In this document: piece by piece, positions 1 to 12,343 of the stretch
Layout of the letters: every line of letters starts with the position of its first letter
Position numbering within the stretch: position 1 is the stretch's first letter
Source: Hawksworthiomyces lignivorus
Lineage: Eukaryota; Ascomycota; Sordariomycetes; Ophiostomatales; Ophiostomataceae
NCBI GenBank assembly: GCA_002917075.1
Contig: NTMA01000074.1
Location: 62,001 to 126,000 of the forward strand
Direction: 5' to 3'
Length of the DNA stretch: 64,000 nucleotides
The notes under the pieces: generated by a model
Seen by the model: only the letters and a program-made list of their open reading frames with translations
Databases searched by the model: none
What the model was told of the DNA's origin: nothing
Program-made: the position numbers and the translations under genes

Positions 1-2356
1 TTCGTGTGGTTGAAGATGTGGGATAACACGGAGAAGGTGGGTATGCACTCGTTTGTTTGTTTGTTTGTTTCTTACGGGAGGGAAGCAGCGGGGGGTGGAC
101 GGACGTGTCAAAAGAGGTGCCAAATGAGGAAAGCCCCTGCCCCTTGATCTTGAAGACGACGGTTCGGTCTTCCAGCTCTTTACCTTTCTGCGCAGTACTG
201 CGGGTATTATCACGCAGCACACACGTCGTAAAACTACAGAAGGAAATGCTTTTTGTTCCTGACCAAGTCTTACGCTGCATACATTGTTTATTTACTCATG
301 CTGTTTACGTGTGAGCCAACAGGACACTCTAGAGTGTGTACGAAAAGACTGAAATAGCCGTTTTCACGTTGCGGCTGGCCGTTTTCACTTTGGTCCCTCT
401 AAAAAAACTATGCATGCAGCATGCAGGCGGGCTCAGCGCAATATGAGCCAGCATATGCACGCCTGTGGTGCCTGCATGAGCTTGGCTTGGTCGGCCCATC
501 GCACTACGAACGCCGCCTAGGTCCAAGCAACCACCTAGCATAGCAACGCACTCCAGAGGCGCGAAAGCATGAGATTGGGGAAAAGGCGCGCGCCCCTTGT
601 CGATGCGCATCGCGTCAGGAAAAGGAGGCCAGCATCAGCTCGAATAAAATCTCAAAACGTTGTACAGAGCACAAAGTGCTGCGTGCATACGCAGCATCCA
701 CTCCGCTCACGGCGGCGTATCCGTACGAGGTCCATTGAGTTCCCTTACAACCACTCTCTTGGGTCCGCATTCACCTTCATTTTGGCTAAAACGGAGATGT
801 GCCTCTGGCTTTTTGCACGAGGTTTCAGTCCCATTGGCAAGAAAATTGTAAATATCCCCAATTGCTGCCAAATTGGCATGTCTCATCTTGCTGTCCCTTC
901 GAATTTCCTCTCGTCTTCCCTCTGCCTTCTAGATCCTACATTCCCGCGCCGATCTGCCTCCAGCATCAAAAACCGTCCGACATCCCGTTGAGCACAGGTG
1001 GTAAATTTAAAGTGGACTAAATGTGGCTTGTGGCATTTGTCTGCAGGATGGGTAAGGGCCGGTGGCTCCGTCAAAAGAGACTGCATCTCTGTGGTTGAAA
1101 TTGACGAAACCGCCCCTCTGCGGATACCACGCTCCCCCTCTTTTCTCGCGCCCCTTTCAGTGCAAAATAGCGAGTCAGAGTGAGGAGAGGCTCCAAATGG
1201 CAGGCGTTTCAGCTTTTTCTACGAGCACAGAGGTGCACATCTTGGTCGAGAAAAGGGAAAGGCGGCGTTTCAAAAGAAGATCCACTCGCACCCACAGGGC
1301 AAAGTCGACAGCACTCCGCCTTAACAGCTCCAAGGTCCCCTCTCACTTACTTAAATAACAAGGAGCCAGAATGGAGATCGAGCATTACGGGAAATAACTG
1401 GCGAGCTGCTCGAACCAGATCCCCTATTTTCTTTCGAAGATGTCTAGAGTGGCACGACTGGAGCGCAATTGGCTGCTCTTCTGAGATCCTCTCCATTTTC
1501 CCCCTCCCTGAAGCTTCTTAGCTTTCTTTCAGACCCATTTGCAGGAACATATGAACCGAGCTCGCCTCAGCGGGACCACAGCGGATCATATGGGGAATTT
1601 CTTCCTCTTCGGCTCCATGCTCTGTACATCTCTTCTTCTCGATGCGGCCATATGCCAGCACAGAATGCTGTCACAATGACGTGAATTCGGAAAATTGCTA
1701 CTGTGGCGGACGACAAGAGGCATATGGGCAGCTCACGAACCTCAATAGCATCCGTCCTAAGATTGGGAGTGACGGAAAGGGATAATTGGGAGTCATGGCC
1801 CCCATGGCCTAGACAAGAGTTCATAAAAGATGACTTGCTGCAGCAGTTCTCACCGCTGCTGGCGTTCATATTAGGTTACGCTTCCTGTCTATATCCCAGC
1901 AACCCGCACTCTCTCGCGTGGAAAAGCCTTACGGCGTGTTTAATCTGTGTCACGATCTAACTGCATCGATTGATGTGTGGAGGGTGGCTGGAGGCAACGG
2001 TCTCTTCTTTCAAATCATGAGTAGCATTTGGTTGCGGCAGCGATTTCGCCATAGTCTAAGGATGAAATGTGACAAAATATGAACAGCAAAAGAAAAGGCC
2101 AATGAAAGGCGGCACCCTAAGAAAAGACAACGGGCACCGCGAGCGCAAACATGAACCAAAAGGCGAACCCTTCCCGCCTTCCTCCAGTCCCTTCTAGAAC
2201 CTTTTCTAGAAGTATGCAGTAATGTTCGTTTACACGTCCAATTCCATCTGGAATCAGAACAAAAGAAATGCAGCGAGATACAATAGAAAAGGGGCTCTCC
2301 ACAGACACGGGCAGGATTCAGCAGACAAGGCCGTGAATCCCATCCCCGATTCTCTT
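1..2356. other. Left-edge spacer, no supported gene
   Basis: No family is recognisable on either strand. Frame 1 of the plus strand is open from base 1 to a stop at 145-147, with a possible splice donor at 37, so the first ~36 bases could be the tail of an exon of a gene lying to the left; this is too short to name. A (GTTT)5 microsatellite lies at 51-70. The part nearest 2356 is the 3' flank of the minus-strand mitochondrial carrier. The scattered small ORFs have no coding character that I can see. Confidence 0.5.
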
Positions 2357-4032
2357 TTACGCAGCGGCGACCAGCATCCGCTGTGCTTCGTAACGCGTCT
2401 TCTTCAGCATCCGCATCACGTACTCGTACGTCAGCATGGTCACCGTCGCTGCCGGCACCGCTCGCATCATGTTCGTACCCAGCCCAGCATAGAACGCCCG
2501 CCATCCTTCCTCGCGGAGGATCCTTTGGAACGTCATGACGACACCCCGGTATCGGGGTCCTTCCTGCGGTGGTGGCGGGTGCTGTGAGGAGCCGTTTGCA
2601 GACGCTTGTCCATGGAGTGGCCGTCCGTTGGGCCGCCGCTGCGTCTGCAGCCGTGTCCGGATGACTTCATGTGGATAGGTCAGGCTGCTGGCCAGAATCT
2701 TGGAAAGAATGGTGGCCGACAACACGCCAAACCAGTGCGCGGGTGCATCCTCGCCGTCGGGGGAGTCTCCCATGCCACGGCCGGTGAACTTGGTCTTGAG
2801 ATACTCGTATGCAGGGAACTGCACAGCAACGTGCGTCAAACCCAGCAGAGCCGGCGTCAAGCCCGAATAGAAAGAGAGCACACCCTCGGTCGTGTACATC
2901 TTGCGCGCCGCATCCAGTGTCGAGTGGTAGTGCCATGGCGTGTGCAGCGTCGGGCGTGAGGTCGGGGTGCTGCTTGCCTTGGGATAATGTGAGAAGCCAG
3001 GCCTGTCGTGTGCACTCGGCATCTGCGACATCAGCCGCGTCTTAATCACCCATATTGGGTTAGTGACAATGGTGCTGCTGGCACCGGCCACTATAGAAGA
3101 CCAAAAATTGATAACAAAGGTATTCTCTGTTGCGCATGGTTAGTTCGCAGTCCCGCAGCACCAGCGACATTAGACAAAGAAACATCAAGGGTCTCAAAAA
3201 AAAAAAAAAAAAAAAGGAAAAGGGACGTACGATAACGCTCTGCCATGTAGATCTTGCTCTTATTGTAAACGGTAAACCACACAGCCCATGTAGGCAAGTA
3301 GCCCATAATGATGGGGCCCAGTCCTCGGTACAAGCCGCGGATGCCTTCGTCCCTCCATATGACACGTGCTGTGCCAACTAGGCCCTTATAGAGTCTGTGG
3401 TGGTTTTGGCCCTCGGCTGCCCCCGCTCGCTGCATTGCAGCAAAGCCGCCTTGCGCCTGCAGCTTGGTCTTGATGACATCTAGTGGACATGTGACAATGC
3501 CCGATGTGAACCCTCCTATGGCGCCAGACAGGGCATTGAATTGCGAATCAGAGGCATGGAGCGCCCACCGTTCGAATGGCGTTAATAATCGCGGAGCCGC
3601 GATTGCGGCGGCAGCTGGTGAGGAAGCGGGGGAGGATGCTACCGGTGGTCCGCTGGTGCGGGCAGAAGGCGATGGTGCGGGTGAAGGGAAAGACGACGGG
3701 GTCGACGACGAAGAAGACGGAGAGAGCCGGGCCGATGGCGGCTCGGAGGAGGACAGAGAGGCGGTCGCTGAGAACGAGGAAGAAGGTGACGCAGAAGCTG
3801 GCGAGCCGGTGGTGACGGATGAGAAGGAGGAGGAGAAGCAGGGCGCAGCATCAGCAGGCGAGGTTATGCTGGCGGTGGCCGCATCGTACACTGGCGAGGT
3901 TGACGTCAACGAGGGTAATACAGACGACGGCACGGGCGGCGCGGGCGAAGAGAGGCTGCTGCTGTTCTTTCCATTCCCATTCCTGCCACCCTGCCCGACG
4001 GCGACAGTATCCCCCGGAATAGGCCCTGACAT
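2357..4032 (-). CDS. Mitochondrial carrier, NAD+/pyrimidine/FAD-type (Ndt1/Rim2/Flx1 subgroup)
   Basis: Inner-mitochondrial-membrane solute carrier of 511 aa. Exons are 4032-3231 and 3090-2357, with a 140-bp intron (donor GTACGT at 3230, acceptor TAG at 3091) containing a 19-A run on the plus strand. The joint reads AERYLAGASS, restoring the second carrier repeat. Three repeats carry the signature PX[D/E]XX[K/R] variants: CPLDVIKTKL, NPIWVIKTRL and YPHEVIRTRL. The PIW version in repeat 2 is typical of the NAD+ (Yia6/Ndt1), FAD/folate (Flx1) and pyrimidine nucleotide (Rim2) carriers. About 155 residues before the carrier domain are Ser/Pro/Ala-rich and not conserved in type, which makes the protein longer than the usual ~370 aa. 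I chose the ATG at 4032; the frame stays open 18 codons upstream but only from a TTG. Exact substrate uncertain; family certain. Confidence 0.9.
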
Positions 4033-5022
4033 TGCGCTCGCATGGGCGCCGGGGAGGGGATATGGGAATTGAGGGAAAGAGCGCAAAAAAAAATAGAAAT
4101 ATAAGCGAGAAAAGAGAAATGGAAGCGAAAGACGAGTAGGCAGGCGAATGAGGGAAAAAAGGCCGCTAACGGCCCTCTGCTATTATTACGCTATCAGAAA
4201 ATAGTATGGCAGGGAAAAAAACGGGGAGAGCTATTAAAATAAAATAAAAGAAAAATTCCGAAAATCGTTGGCACCACTCCGCCGAAAAGAGGGGTTCGTT
4301 CCTTCCTTTCTTCGTCGGTTGATTGATAAGAAAACCGACGGGACAGAAGCGACGGCCACCCGGGCAGGGAAGGACCAAACATTGAGCAGAAGGAGAAGGA
4401 ACGATCCCGTTCGCCTCACATGATGGAATGTTAATTCCGAGACGATGCTACGGAGCGCATCGTTAGAAGACTGCGGAATACGCCGTCCAGAAACAGAAAT
4501 GAGGCCATAACGGGGCCATATAACCCGTTGTGCAGCCCGCTGTACAGCCCGCTACCCATGCTGTGTATATCTCACCTCTGATGTCCTTATCCGATCGACA
4601 TCCCCGGAAAACAAGCTTTGACGGCTCCTCGGACGAGAGCTGCAGAATGGCCTGCATCTAAAACAGAATAATCAAGGGCCCTACGACTGTTAAAGAGTAA
4701 TAGCACAGGCTTGTAAGCCACGTATGTCATGTCACGTGATGTGGATACTTCTTTGTACTCGTACATTCATCTCATGAGGATGAAACGAAACACAATCAAA
4801 CATGAAGCGATTTCTCCTGTAGGACTCACTTTCTTGAGATTCGTTTCAATTCGGTAATTGTTTGAGAGGATCGTGTTTGACAGAAATCATCAGCGAATAT
4901 TGCCATCCGCTATATCTAGCAAGGGGAGAGTAATGTACCCTACAAAGACGGCAATTCGCAGCCCAGCCGTGAAGCCATACATGAGACACTCCCAGTTTAG
5001 ATGTGCAGAGTTTGGGAGCGTA

Positions 5023-5086
5023 CTACAGCAGTATCTTTTTTGTTTAACACGATATCACCAGCCATGTTAATGTAATACTGCTGTAG
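5023..5086. repeat. 12-bp inverted repeat with 40-bp spacer
   Basis: CTACAGCAGTAT at 5023-5034 is matched by its exact reverse complement at 5075-5086. It lies in non-coding AT-rich DNA about 0.7 kb from a transposase-like fragment. It could be a miniature inverted-repeat relic, a transcription-factor palindrome or chance. No clear target-site duplication flanks it (TA on the left, AG on the right). Confidence 0.45.
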
Positions 5087-5775
5087 AGTCTGCTCCACCA
5101 GCTGAGTGTTGATATCGCCTCACCCGTCTCATACTGGTGTCATTTCGACATCCCTTGGAGAAGAGATGTCACAGTAAAGCACAGCAGCTTCTTAGCATTA
5201 GTGATTACCATACCATTAGGAAATTTTAATAAATGCCACACCTAAAAGATGCTAGCTGGCTGCGGCCGAGGGAAATGGTCTATATACAATTGAAGTACAG
5301 TTAGCTAAGATGGCTGCGGCCATCGTTATTCGTAATGCTAGCCGTAGCGGTGGCAGTTATGGACAGGTCGAAAAGTCCAAGTCTTCAGGTCGCGTGGCCT
5401 CACGATCGCGCAGAAAGAAGAGCGCATCATCGAGCGATCTTTCTACGTATTTCCTTTCTTAGAACCAAATTCCTCCACCCTAAACTATTCCAGATTTTTG
5501 TCATATTTTCCGCAGAAAGGTTGTTGTTGTAGTTGTCTTTATTTTTATTTTTATTTTTGAGCTGTCATGTTTTTGTAAAAAGAAAAATAGTTTCTCCATC
5601 GAGAAAGTTGACTCAGAATTATGACAGAGTTCGCAGATCTTAGTACATATTGCATGAGATGCTCGTGCCTTCAAAAAACAGTGCCGCTTTGACAACGTAA
5701 CATTGATGCTGGCAATTTCTCAGCTCTCGACTTCATTAAAATAGAATTCAATGTTACACTGTCACCCCTCTCACG

Positions 5776-5949
5776 AAATCATTGAGCCTGCCTATAGTAT
5801 GGGACGACGAAGACTTAAAAACTAGGGCTGAGGAGGGCTGGGATACTCTAAAACAGTCTACTATTAACAACTGGGTTGATGAGATTCCTACAATTTTAAA
5901 GCAGGTAGCTGATTCATATCAATTAGCTGGTAGAATGTCAGGATATTAG
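5776..5949 (+). pseudogene. Tc1/mariner-like transposase C-terminal fragment (relic)
   Basis: One frame stays open up to a TAG at 5947-5949. It reads WDDEDLKTRAEEGWDTLKQS, then TINNWVDEIPTILKQV, and ends GRMSGY. The order acidic stretch, EExW, TIxxxVxxxPxxLxxV and a terminal G-x-x-x-Y resembles the end of fungal Tc1/mariner DDE transposases, where the last helix precedes the stop. No catalytic DDE core or ATG was found upstream, so this is at most a decayed 3' piece. The match was made by eye, so the family call is tentative; chance similarity over about 45 residues is possible. Confidence 0.4.
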
Positions 5950-6187
5950 TTAGAAATAGAAGGAGTGAAAAAGGTGTGGGTGGATTATAGAGGCCTAATG
6001 ATTTCGTGAGGGTGGTGACTGTTAGGTGATAAGATGCAGGAGAGCCTGCTGTCACGGAAAATTGGGGCAGTGCAGAAGGCTGCGTGAGGCATAGCGGTCG
6101 ATCAATTACTTCCATTGGCTACCGTATTATTCTCATGCTACAATGGGTTTGCACGATGAAAATGCTCCAGAGCGAGCTCAACCAGCG

Positions 6188-6194
6188 TATAAAT
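6188..6194 (+). promoter_or_regulatory. TATA-like box of zinc-finger/membrane protein gene
   Basis: TATAAAT lies 138 bp before the ATG at 6332, a plausible distance for a fungal core promoter. No transcript start can be seen from sequence. Confidence 0.35.
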
Positions 6195-6331
6195 GTATAT
6201 GATTCCTCGCATTTCTGATTTCTCGGCAGACACGCCTCCGTGACATGCGCACATGTCTATTCTACTCCAAAACAATGACAGCCCAACCTATACCTCACAG
6301 AAGCTCACCAAGCTTGTAAACGAAGAGCACC

Positions 6332-9300
6332 ATGAACTACATACCAACATCATATCGGCCGGATGAACCCGAGTTCCTCTGTAATGCCCCCGGTTGTGAG
6401 CGTTCCGAGGAAAGAAATGGATTCCGCACTGTCAGGGAACTTCAATTTCATAACCTCCTTTATCATCGTTCTGAAGAGCAGCACCTTCGTGCGAACGAGC
6501 TCTCTGAATCTGCTTCGTCCATACACGACCAAAAAGAAGTATTTACTTCGCAACAAATAAATGATGAATCACGAAGGGCAACGGAATTTATGCGAGGCTC
6601 TCGCTATGACATACCAGTCCAGAGTAACACTATTAGTAGTAACAATTTCGCTTTTACAGGAGTTAACAACATCCAAACGGATTCTGTCAACTATCCGTTA
6701 CCTCTTCCTTTACCGGCTCATCTTCGTTCAAGTTTACCTTTGCCGGGTGATAGCGAAAGCGAGTTGCCAGTTTGGAGCAACCCTCCTAGTATAAGGATCC
6801 CCCAATCTTTGCTGTCGGCGCGAGATTCAGGGTATGCATCAGCGGCGCATCCAGAAGAAATAATAGGGGCTCTTGAAAATGCTCTTCCAGAAGAAATGCA
6901 AAATCGTTCAACGAATGACCACAGCAAGGCTGCACACGTACTCATGAACAGAAAGCCGAACGTTGAGTTCGGCCTTTCCGATTCAGAATGGATCGATTCA
7001 GTTAGAGGTCCTGAACACCAAAAGCGGCAAAAGCTGTTTTGTGACCTGTGTTCAAATGAATTTCGGAGCGAATACAGTCTTGTGCGCCATAAACTCAACG
7101 AGCATGGCATCCGTGAGGAATGGCTGGCCAAAGTCACCGAATCCACCAGCGAACACTTGGGTTTAGAGACTGATATGGACAAAAATGAAAAAAGACTTGA
7201 CAGTGGCCGCAGCCATGAAGAGATCAGTGATGCTCTCGGCCTCTCTGATGGTGATGTTGGCCATACTGGCTCACCTAGTGCCTTGGCCCTTGATGCCGAT
7301 CCAGGTGTTGGTGTGGGATATACGACGCCAGTCGAGTCGTGTGCCTCGGACGACGATGACATCAACTCCCAGGCATCCGATCAGACGACGGGCATGGAAT
7401 TGGCTGGGAAGGCGCTCTTGCGAGTTTTTCTCGTCGAGGACCCTCAGTTCAAAGCACTCTGCGAATACGCATTGTCCAAGATGGCAGGAGAAAGGCTCAA
7501 GCGGAATCTGAGGCGTCTGCTCAAGTCATTCCACAAAAGCCTCTTGGTAGAAGCTAGATCCGAATCAGAAAAGGCCATCGCTAGGTTGCTTCGAAGCAGG
7601 CGGGGAAGAATGCGTATCAGTGAGCAGATTACCTCCTTTTTTGACGACGAGCAAGAAGACGACCGCCACCGGGACTCGAACCCCAAGCACGCCGCGCAGC
7701 AAGACATTGAAAATTGGCTTGAGCAAACTTCGGTTGCACCCGCAAGCTCGGCGTCTCAGCACAACGAGGGACAGCCTGAATTAACACCACAATCAAACAT
7801 CTTTGAGACCGAGGACGACTCCGAGGACGGGTCTGGAGACGAGCCTGCAGATGGCTCTGACGATGACCTCGACAACAAATTCCCTCGCATATCGGAGGTG
7901 AAAGATGCTTTGCGGGGATCCGAATCGCTTCATATCTTTCTAAAAGAATTTGCATCCATGTTTCTTCCAACGGAGCTGGCACATGTACTTTTCTCTCTGC
8001 CGAAACAACGGATTACAGTGTCACAAGAGCAAGACCTCTCGGTAGCAAATTGGATGAAAGCGTGGGTAGAGGATAGCACTCTTGTGAGGTGGAACTGGTG
8101 GCCGCTAGAACCACGAAGGAGAATATTGGAAAAGGGAGAGGCTCGGGTATCTTGGGTTTGTGTAAGTATTTCTGCAAATATAACTAGCTTTCTATCTGAA
8201 CACCAGCTCATATATACCGGCAGACCTGCGGCGCGAAGCAGTGGCAAGAGGTTACCTCAGACCAGCGCGAACTCGTCACGAGGATACTCTCTTTGGTGGA
8301 CAATAAGCCACGCTTGCCACACTTGTGTATAGAGAAGGCACATGTATACAAAGCTTCCTTGGTAGAAATTTTGTTGAGATATATGGTAATGGCATTGGTG
8401 AGGGCACAATCAAATAGTCCGTCATCAGAGGCAGCCCGAAGATATACTCCTCCGGAATCAAGAAACAACAGCCCCGAATCTTCTTCGCGGTCCAGCTCGA
8501 TTACCATCTCCAAGAGCAGCTTCTGGTCCGTTCGGAACAAGACAGATGCTTCTCTTCAACCAGATCTTGCTACAAGTCAGCGAACAGCAGCGTCTGCTCC
8601 GAGCCCATACGACCAGAGGAGGAGATGGATTCTGCTTGGTGTTGAAGGCGTTCGGCAAAAGTTGCTGAAACCGACGCAGATCGTGGTCAACCCAAACAGC
8701 ACCGACCACGATATTTTTCAAGACTTGCAAAGATGCTACCGTGCACAGCGGGGCTGGCTCAGGCTGTGGTTTTCCATTTGGCGCTTAGACAATTGCGAAA
8801 TTGTCCAAGTAAGATACTGCATCCTTTAACATCATCAAGCGTGTTTTGTATGTAGTGTGCTCTTCATACTGACTAACGAGGCAGTTCAACCGGTTGTCTC
8901 TGCAACAAATGGTCCACGAGTACAGAGACCTTCCCGACCAACCGGACTACGAATACAATCCCAGAGCCGGGGACAAAAGAGCAAGGAATCCCCCTATGTC
9001 GCCTCACCTGTTCCAAACGTTGTACCATTCATGCGACGTCCCTTGTATCAAGCAATTCTTTCATGACTGCATGTTGCCCACATCTGGCGATACGCACTTG
9101 AAGCGCATACCAAAGAGAAAAAGTCCGTTTGAACACGACCTAACACGGTCGATCTGGGGACTGGAGGCCGTATTTGCCGCCTCGTTCGCTTATGTGTTTG
9201 TGTACCACTGCATTATACTCTTTGGCCCGTTTATATTCTTTTGGTGGTGGCTCAAGACGCACCCAGACGATCTGCAAAATGCCTCTGTCCCTACAACGAT

Positions 9301-9370
9301 GGTTTTTGCGGCTCTGTCGCTGTTCTGGAGCACCAACGGGATACTGACAAGTCGTCCAAAACAGGAGTAA
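6332..9370 (+). CDS. C2H2 zinc-finger protein with C-terminal two-helix membrane module
   Basis: Protein of 966 aa from exons 6332-8161, 8224-8808 and 8885-9370. Introns of 62 and 76 bp have GTAAGT and GTAAGA donors; both joints are phase 0 and read VCTCGAKQ and IVQFNRL. Two finger-like motifs are visible: C17/C22/H40/H45 and C237/C240/H253/H258. The middle is acidic and low in complexity, with a helical Lys/Arg-rich segment at about 385-430. The last ~160 residues hold a conserved-looking block (RCYRAQRGWLRLWFSIWRL, then CEIVQFNRLS) and two hydrophobic segments at about 893-930 and 942-960 ending in FWSTNGIL. I recall this C-terminal module as a recurrent family in filamentous ascomycetes with no assigned function. 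Fingers at one end and membrane helices at the other suggest a tethered protein, but this is inference. Confidence 0.8.
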
Positions 9371-9755
9371 ATAAACGGTAGAGAAGACGGAAATAGTAAT
9401 GTGTTGGATAGAGGACGGATTATGCACACACTATGTGAGGACAATGACTGCTTTTTGGAAGAAGATGCAAATGAGACGCATGGCTAAGGCAACCCATTGC
9501 CACCCTGCGTGCTGCCACTTAATGTATATTATTCTGTCTTCGAGCTTATGATGGGAATAATCAACCCCTGTATATATCTCCCCAGAAGCAGGACAACAAA
9601 AAAAAAAAGAAACAACCCCCAAAATCTAGTCTAATTTTCCCGACATGCTTACATCTGCTGCTTTGCTTTGCTCTGTTTTACTTTGTTTTTGTTTATATTT
9701 TGGCTTCATTTTCTCAACAAACCGCGACGGAATCTACCTCCTCGGGCGCGCGCGC
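9371..9755. other. Convergent 3' spacer
   Basis: This is 385 bp between the zinc-finger gene (plus) and GET3 (minus), so it should hold both 3' UTRs. Short A- and T-rich runs are present; nothing else is recognisable. Confidence 0.5.
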
Positions 9756-10892
9756 TCAGCTCTTGGCCTCGCCGTCGTCGAGGTCCGGCGGGACGTAGGG
9801 GTGGATGAGCATCTCGCTGAAGCGCTCGAGCTTCTCCTTGCCGCGGACCTCCTCGACGAGCAGGGGCATCTTGACGACGTTGAAGTCGTCGTAGAGCTCC
9901 TCGATCTGGTCGAGGTACTTCTTCTGCATGCGGCGGCGGGCGTTGCACTGCTCGCACTGGGAGCCCTTGCGGGGGTAGAGCAGCTGGTTGACGACGATGC
10001 AGTGGGTGTCGATTCTGTAGGAGGCGAGCTCCTGGATCATGCGTTCGGTCTCGTAGAGCGAGAGGAACTCGGGGATGCAGACGCACACAAAGGTGGTCAG
10101 GCTGTCGTCCTTGAACTGCGTGTTGACCTCGCCGATGGTCTGGCGCAGCGACTCGAGCTGCTGGATCATGCCGGACAGGCTCTGGCCGTTGGGCAGCGTG
10201 GGCCCGCCGGCGCCGGTGCCGCCCATCAGGCCGTTCAGCAGCGGGCCGTACTGCTCGGACAGCTGGCTGACCTTGGCCAGCGCCTTCTCGAGCACCGAGG
10301 GGAACTGCAGGAAGCGCAGCGTGTGGCCCGTCGGGGCGGTGTCGAAGACGATCGTCTCGTAAGAGAGGGACTTGACCTGCTTGAGGACCTCGGCAAAGGA
10401 CATGGCCTCGTCGATACCAGGGATCTGTGGGGGAGGGAGTGTTAGCGTCAGGAGAGAGAGCGCGCGAGCGAGAGAGAGAGAGAAGAGAGCGCCTACCGAG
10501 AACGCCAGATCCTGCACCATGCTATTCACGCCGCCCGCGGCGCCGCCAGACCCGCCGCCGTTCTCGTCGCCCATGCCGGCTAGCATGTCCTGCAGGCCGG
10601 CGCTGGGGTCGATCTCCATGGCGCTCAGGTTGGTGAAACCGTCGATCAGGCGGGCGTCTTTGCCAAACTTCTGGGCGAAGGCGTCGGACAGATTGTGGGC
10701 GGGGTCGGTGGAGATGAGCAGGACGCTGCGGCGGACCTTGGCCAGCTGGATGGCCAGAGAGCACGAGGTGGTGGTCTTGCCGACACCACCCTTGCCGCCA
10801 ACAAAGATCCAGCGCAACGAGCGCTGGTCAAGGATGGACTGGAGCGTGGGCTCCATGACGTCGTCGTCGTCGACGTTGACTACGGCAGCCAT
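9756..10892 (-). CDS. GET3: GET3 (ArsA-type ATPase), tail-anchored protein insertion
   Basis: Cytosolic ATPase that carries tail-anchored membrane proteins to the ER receptor Get1/Get2. The product is 354 aa from exons 10892-10497 and 10424-9756. The 72-bp intron contains a CT-dinucleotide-rich tract, and the joint reads [15 protein letters not shown], the family sequence. The deviant P-loop [10 protein letters not shown] is at residues 32-41, the A-loop-like [12 protein letters not shown] follows it, and the switch II sequence [16 protein letters not shown] is intact. The CEQC pair near the C-terminus is the zinc site that holds the dimer together. The start is the ATG at 10892, since the frame upstream only offers TTG. 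A Gly-rich insert lies just before the intron. Length matches the family (about 340-350 aa). Confidence 0.97.
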   Translation of the reverse strand: MAAVVNVDDDDVMEPTLQSILDQRSLRWIFVGGKGGVGKTTTSCSLAIQLAKVRRSVLLISTDPAHNLSDAFAQKFGKDARLIDGFTNLSAMEIDPSAGLQDMLAGMGDENGGGSGGAAGGVNSMVQDLAFSVGALFSLSLARALSLLTLTLPPPQIPGIDEAMSFAEVLKQVKSLSYETIVFDTAPTGHTLRFLQFPSVLEKALAKVSQLSEQYGPLLNGLMGGTGAGGPTLPNGQSLSGMIQQLESLRQTIGEVNTQFKDDSLTTFVCVCIPEFLSLYETERMIQELASYRIDTHCIVVNQLLYPRKGSQCEQCNARRRMQKKYLDQIEELYDDFNVVKMPLLVEEVRGKEKLERFSEMLIHPYVPPDLDDGEAKS

Positions 10893-12343
10893 TGTGAGGA
10901 AGGAGGGGTAGGGAGACAAAGTGAGAAGAAAGCAAAAAAAAGAAGTATCTCGTCTGTGGTTTCGCTAAATCAGAATAACAACAAAGCTACGCGAGGCTCG
11001 TTTACACTTAGACGGAAATGAAGGCATCCACATAGATGCTGCATGAAGAAGACAGGTCGTCTTTGGTCTGAAGCCACAGGGACAACACCGTCTTTTGGCG
11101 GGGTGTCGCTCCCAATAGAAACGGCTAGAACCGCTAAGCGGTGGCAAAGCGCATTGGTGCTTAAAGAGTGACGCACGGCAGAAAAAAAAGGCATCGCTTG
11201 AGGGCGGTGACGTCGCAACAGACGGCACGTCACCAATTCTTCAGGTAACCGCCCAGACGGCCTACCAGTCCAACAGCAGCATGGCCTTTTTCTCCGACGG
11301 CGTTCTGTAGATTGAATTTAATTCTGAAACTGCAGTTATTAATATTAAAAGAGATATATATAGCCAATATCTTACCTTCAATAGTCCTATCCATACAGTT
11401 ATACCTATTAACGGATTCTCTAAAGAGACATATATTTAGACTTTGCAAAGTCTTGGCTTAATTGAGCCTTGCAGCAACCAACAGCCAGCTTTACTAGGAC
11501 TTCCCTCGACTTCATACTACAAGCTTTCTTGCACACGATGCTACCTACCAAACGCCTCTCTAACCTCAGTCTGTCCTCTCGAATCACATCGTGCTCGAAT
11601 GTCTTCTCGTAATGCTTTTCCTGCATTTTGCTCAGGCACCATGACGTACGTAGTTGCATATGTAGGACTGCCAGGGAGACAGGCGGCTGGCTGCCCTGTC
11701 CATGCGCCATAAGCAAGCAACAAGGAAAAGGTGGCTTGGTTCCTGAGCTCTGCAGAACAGTCCAAGCGACTCATATTAATAGGTCAGCTTCTAGACCATG
11801 GACCAAGCTGGTTTGGCTAGTTTTACAAGTCTGTTCTCCAATATGCAGCACGTACTTTGTTCTGCTTTAGCTCGTCTCCATCAGACTCCCCTCTTTCTCA
11901 CATTTCAAGGCGGCGGCTTAGCCCAACGACCCAAAGCCGATCCTTTCTTTGTACAGCGCCCGGAGCCCCCCGCGTCGCTAGCTAGGTTAATACGCAAAGT
12001 ACATACATAAATAGCAGAGAAAATCGTACGTAGGACTTGTACCGTTTCCCAGGCATATAAGTATTTTTTTTGCACAGCCCTCCTCTTTCTGTTGCCCTTC
12101 GTGTTCTTCGTGTCCTTTTTCCTTATTTTGCTCTTCGATCAGAGGGAAGGCTAGGAGACGCAGAAAACCCCTCTTCCAAACGCCAAGCAAGGGATTGCCT
12201 TTTTCTCAAGAGAAAAGAAAGAAATAAAAAGCTCAAGCTCGCATTGCCCATTCGTCCTGCGGAGCCCCACTACCGCAGACGGCCTTGCCTTCGACCACCT
12301 CGCTCCCCAAGCACAAAAAAGGCGCCTTTGCTCTCCGGAAACC
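10893..12343. other. Divergent promoter region GET3 / HIU hydrolase
   Basis: This is 1.45 kb between two divergently transcribed genes. The right part carries a TATA-like box at about 12056-12061 followed by a CT-rich leader to the ATG at 12344. A short AT-rich island lies at 11310-11460. No coding family is recognised; a minus-strand frame through the island ends RLGGYLKNW, which I could not assign. Confidence 0.45.

Larger units (their letters stand above)
4033..6331. other. AT-rich spacer with mobile-element traces
   Basis: There is no intact gene in these 2.3 kb. Contents: the upstream region of the carrier (about 4033-4450); a 12-bp perfect inverted repeat at 5023-5034 and 5075-5086; a short transposase-like fragment at about 5776-5949 (separate entry); and the promoter of the zinc-finger gene, with a TATA-like box at 6188-6194. 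Base composition is more AT-rich than around the neighbouring genes. Confidence 0.5.

Noticed and set aside
9645..10445. 266-codon plus-strand open frame
   Set aside because: Antisense shadow of GET3; Leu/Val/Glu-rich product without motifs.
11230..11448. Minus-strand frame ending RLGGYLKNW in an AT-rich island
   Set aside because: Considered as a transposase tail, but the similarity is too short and no ordered second block was found.
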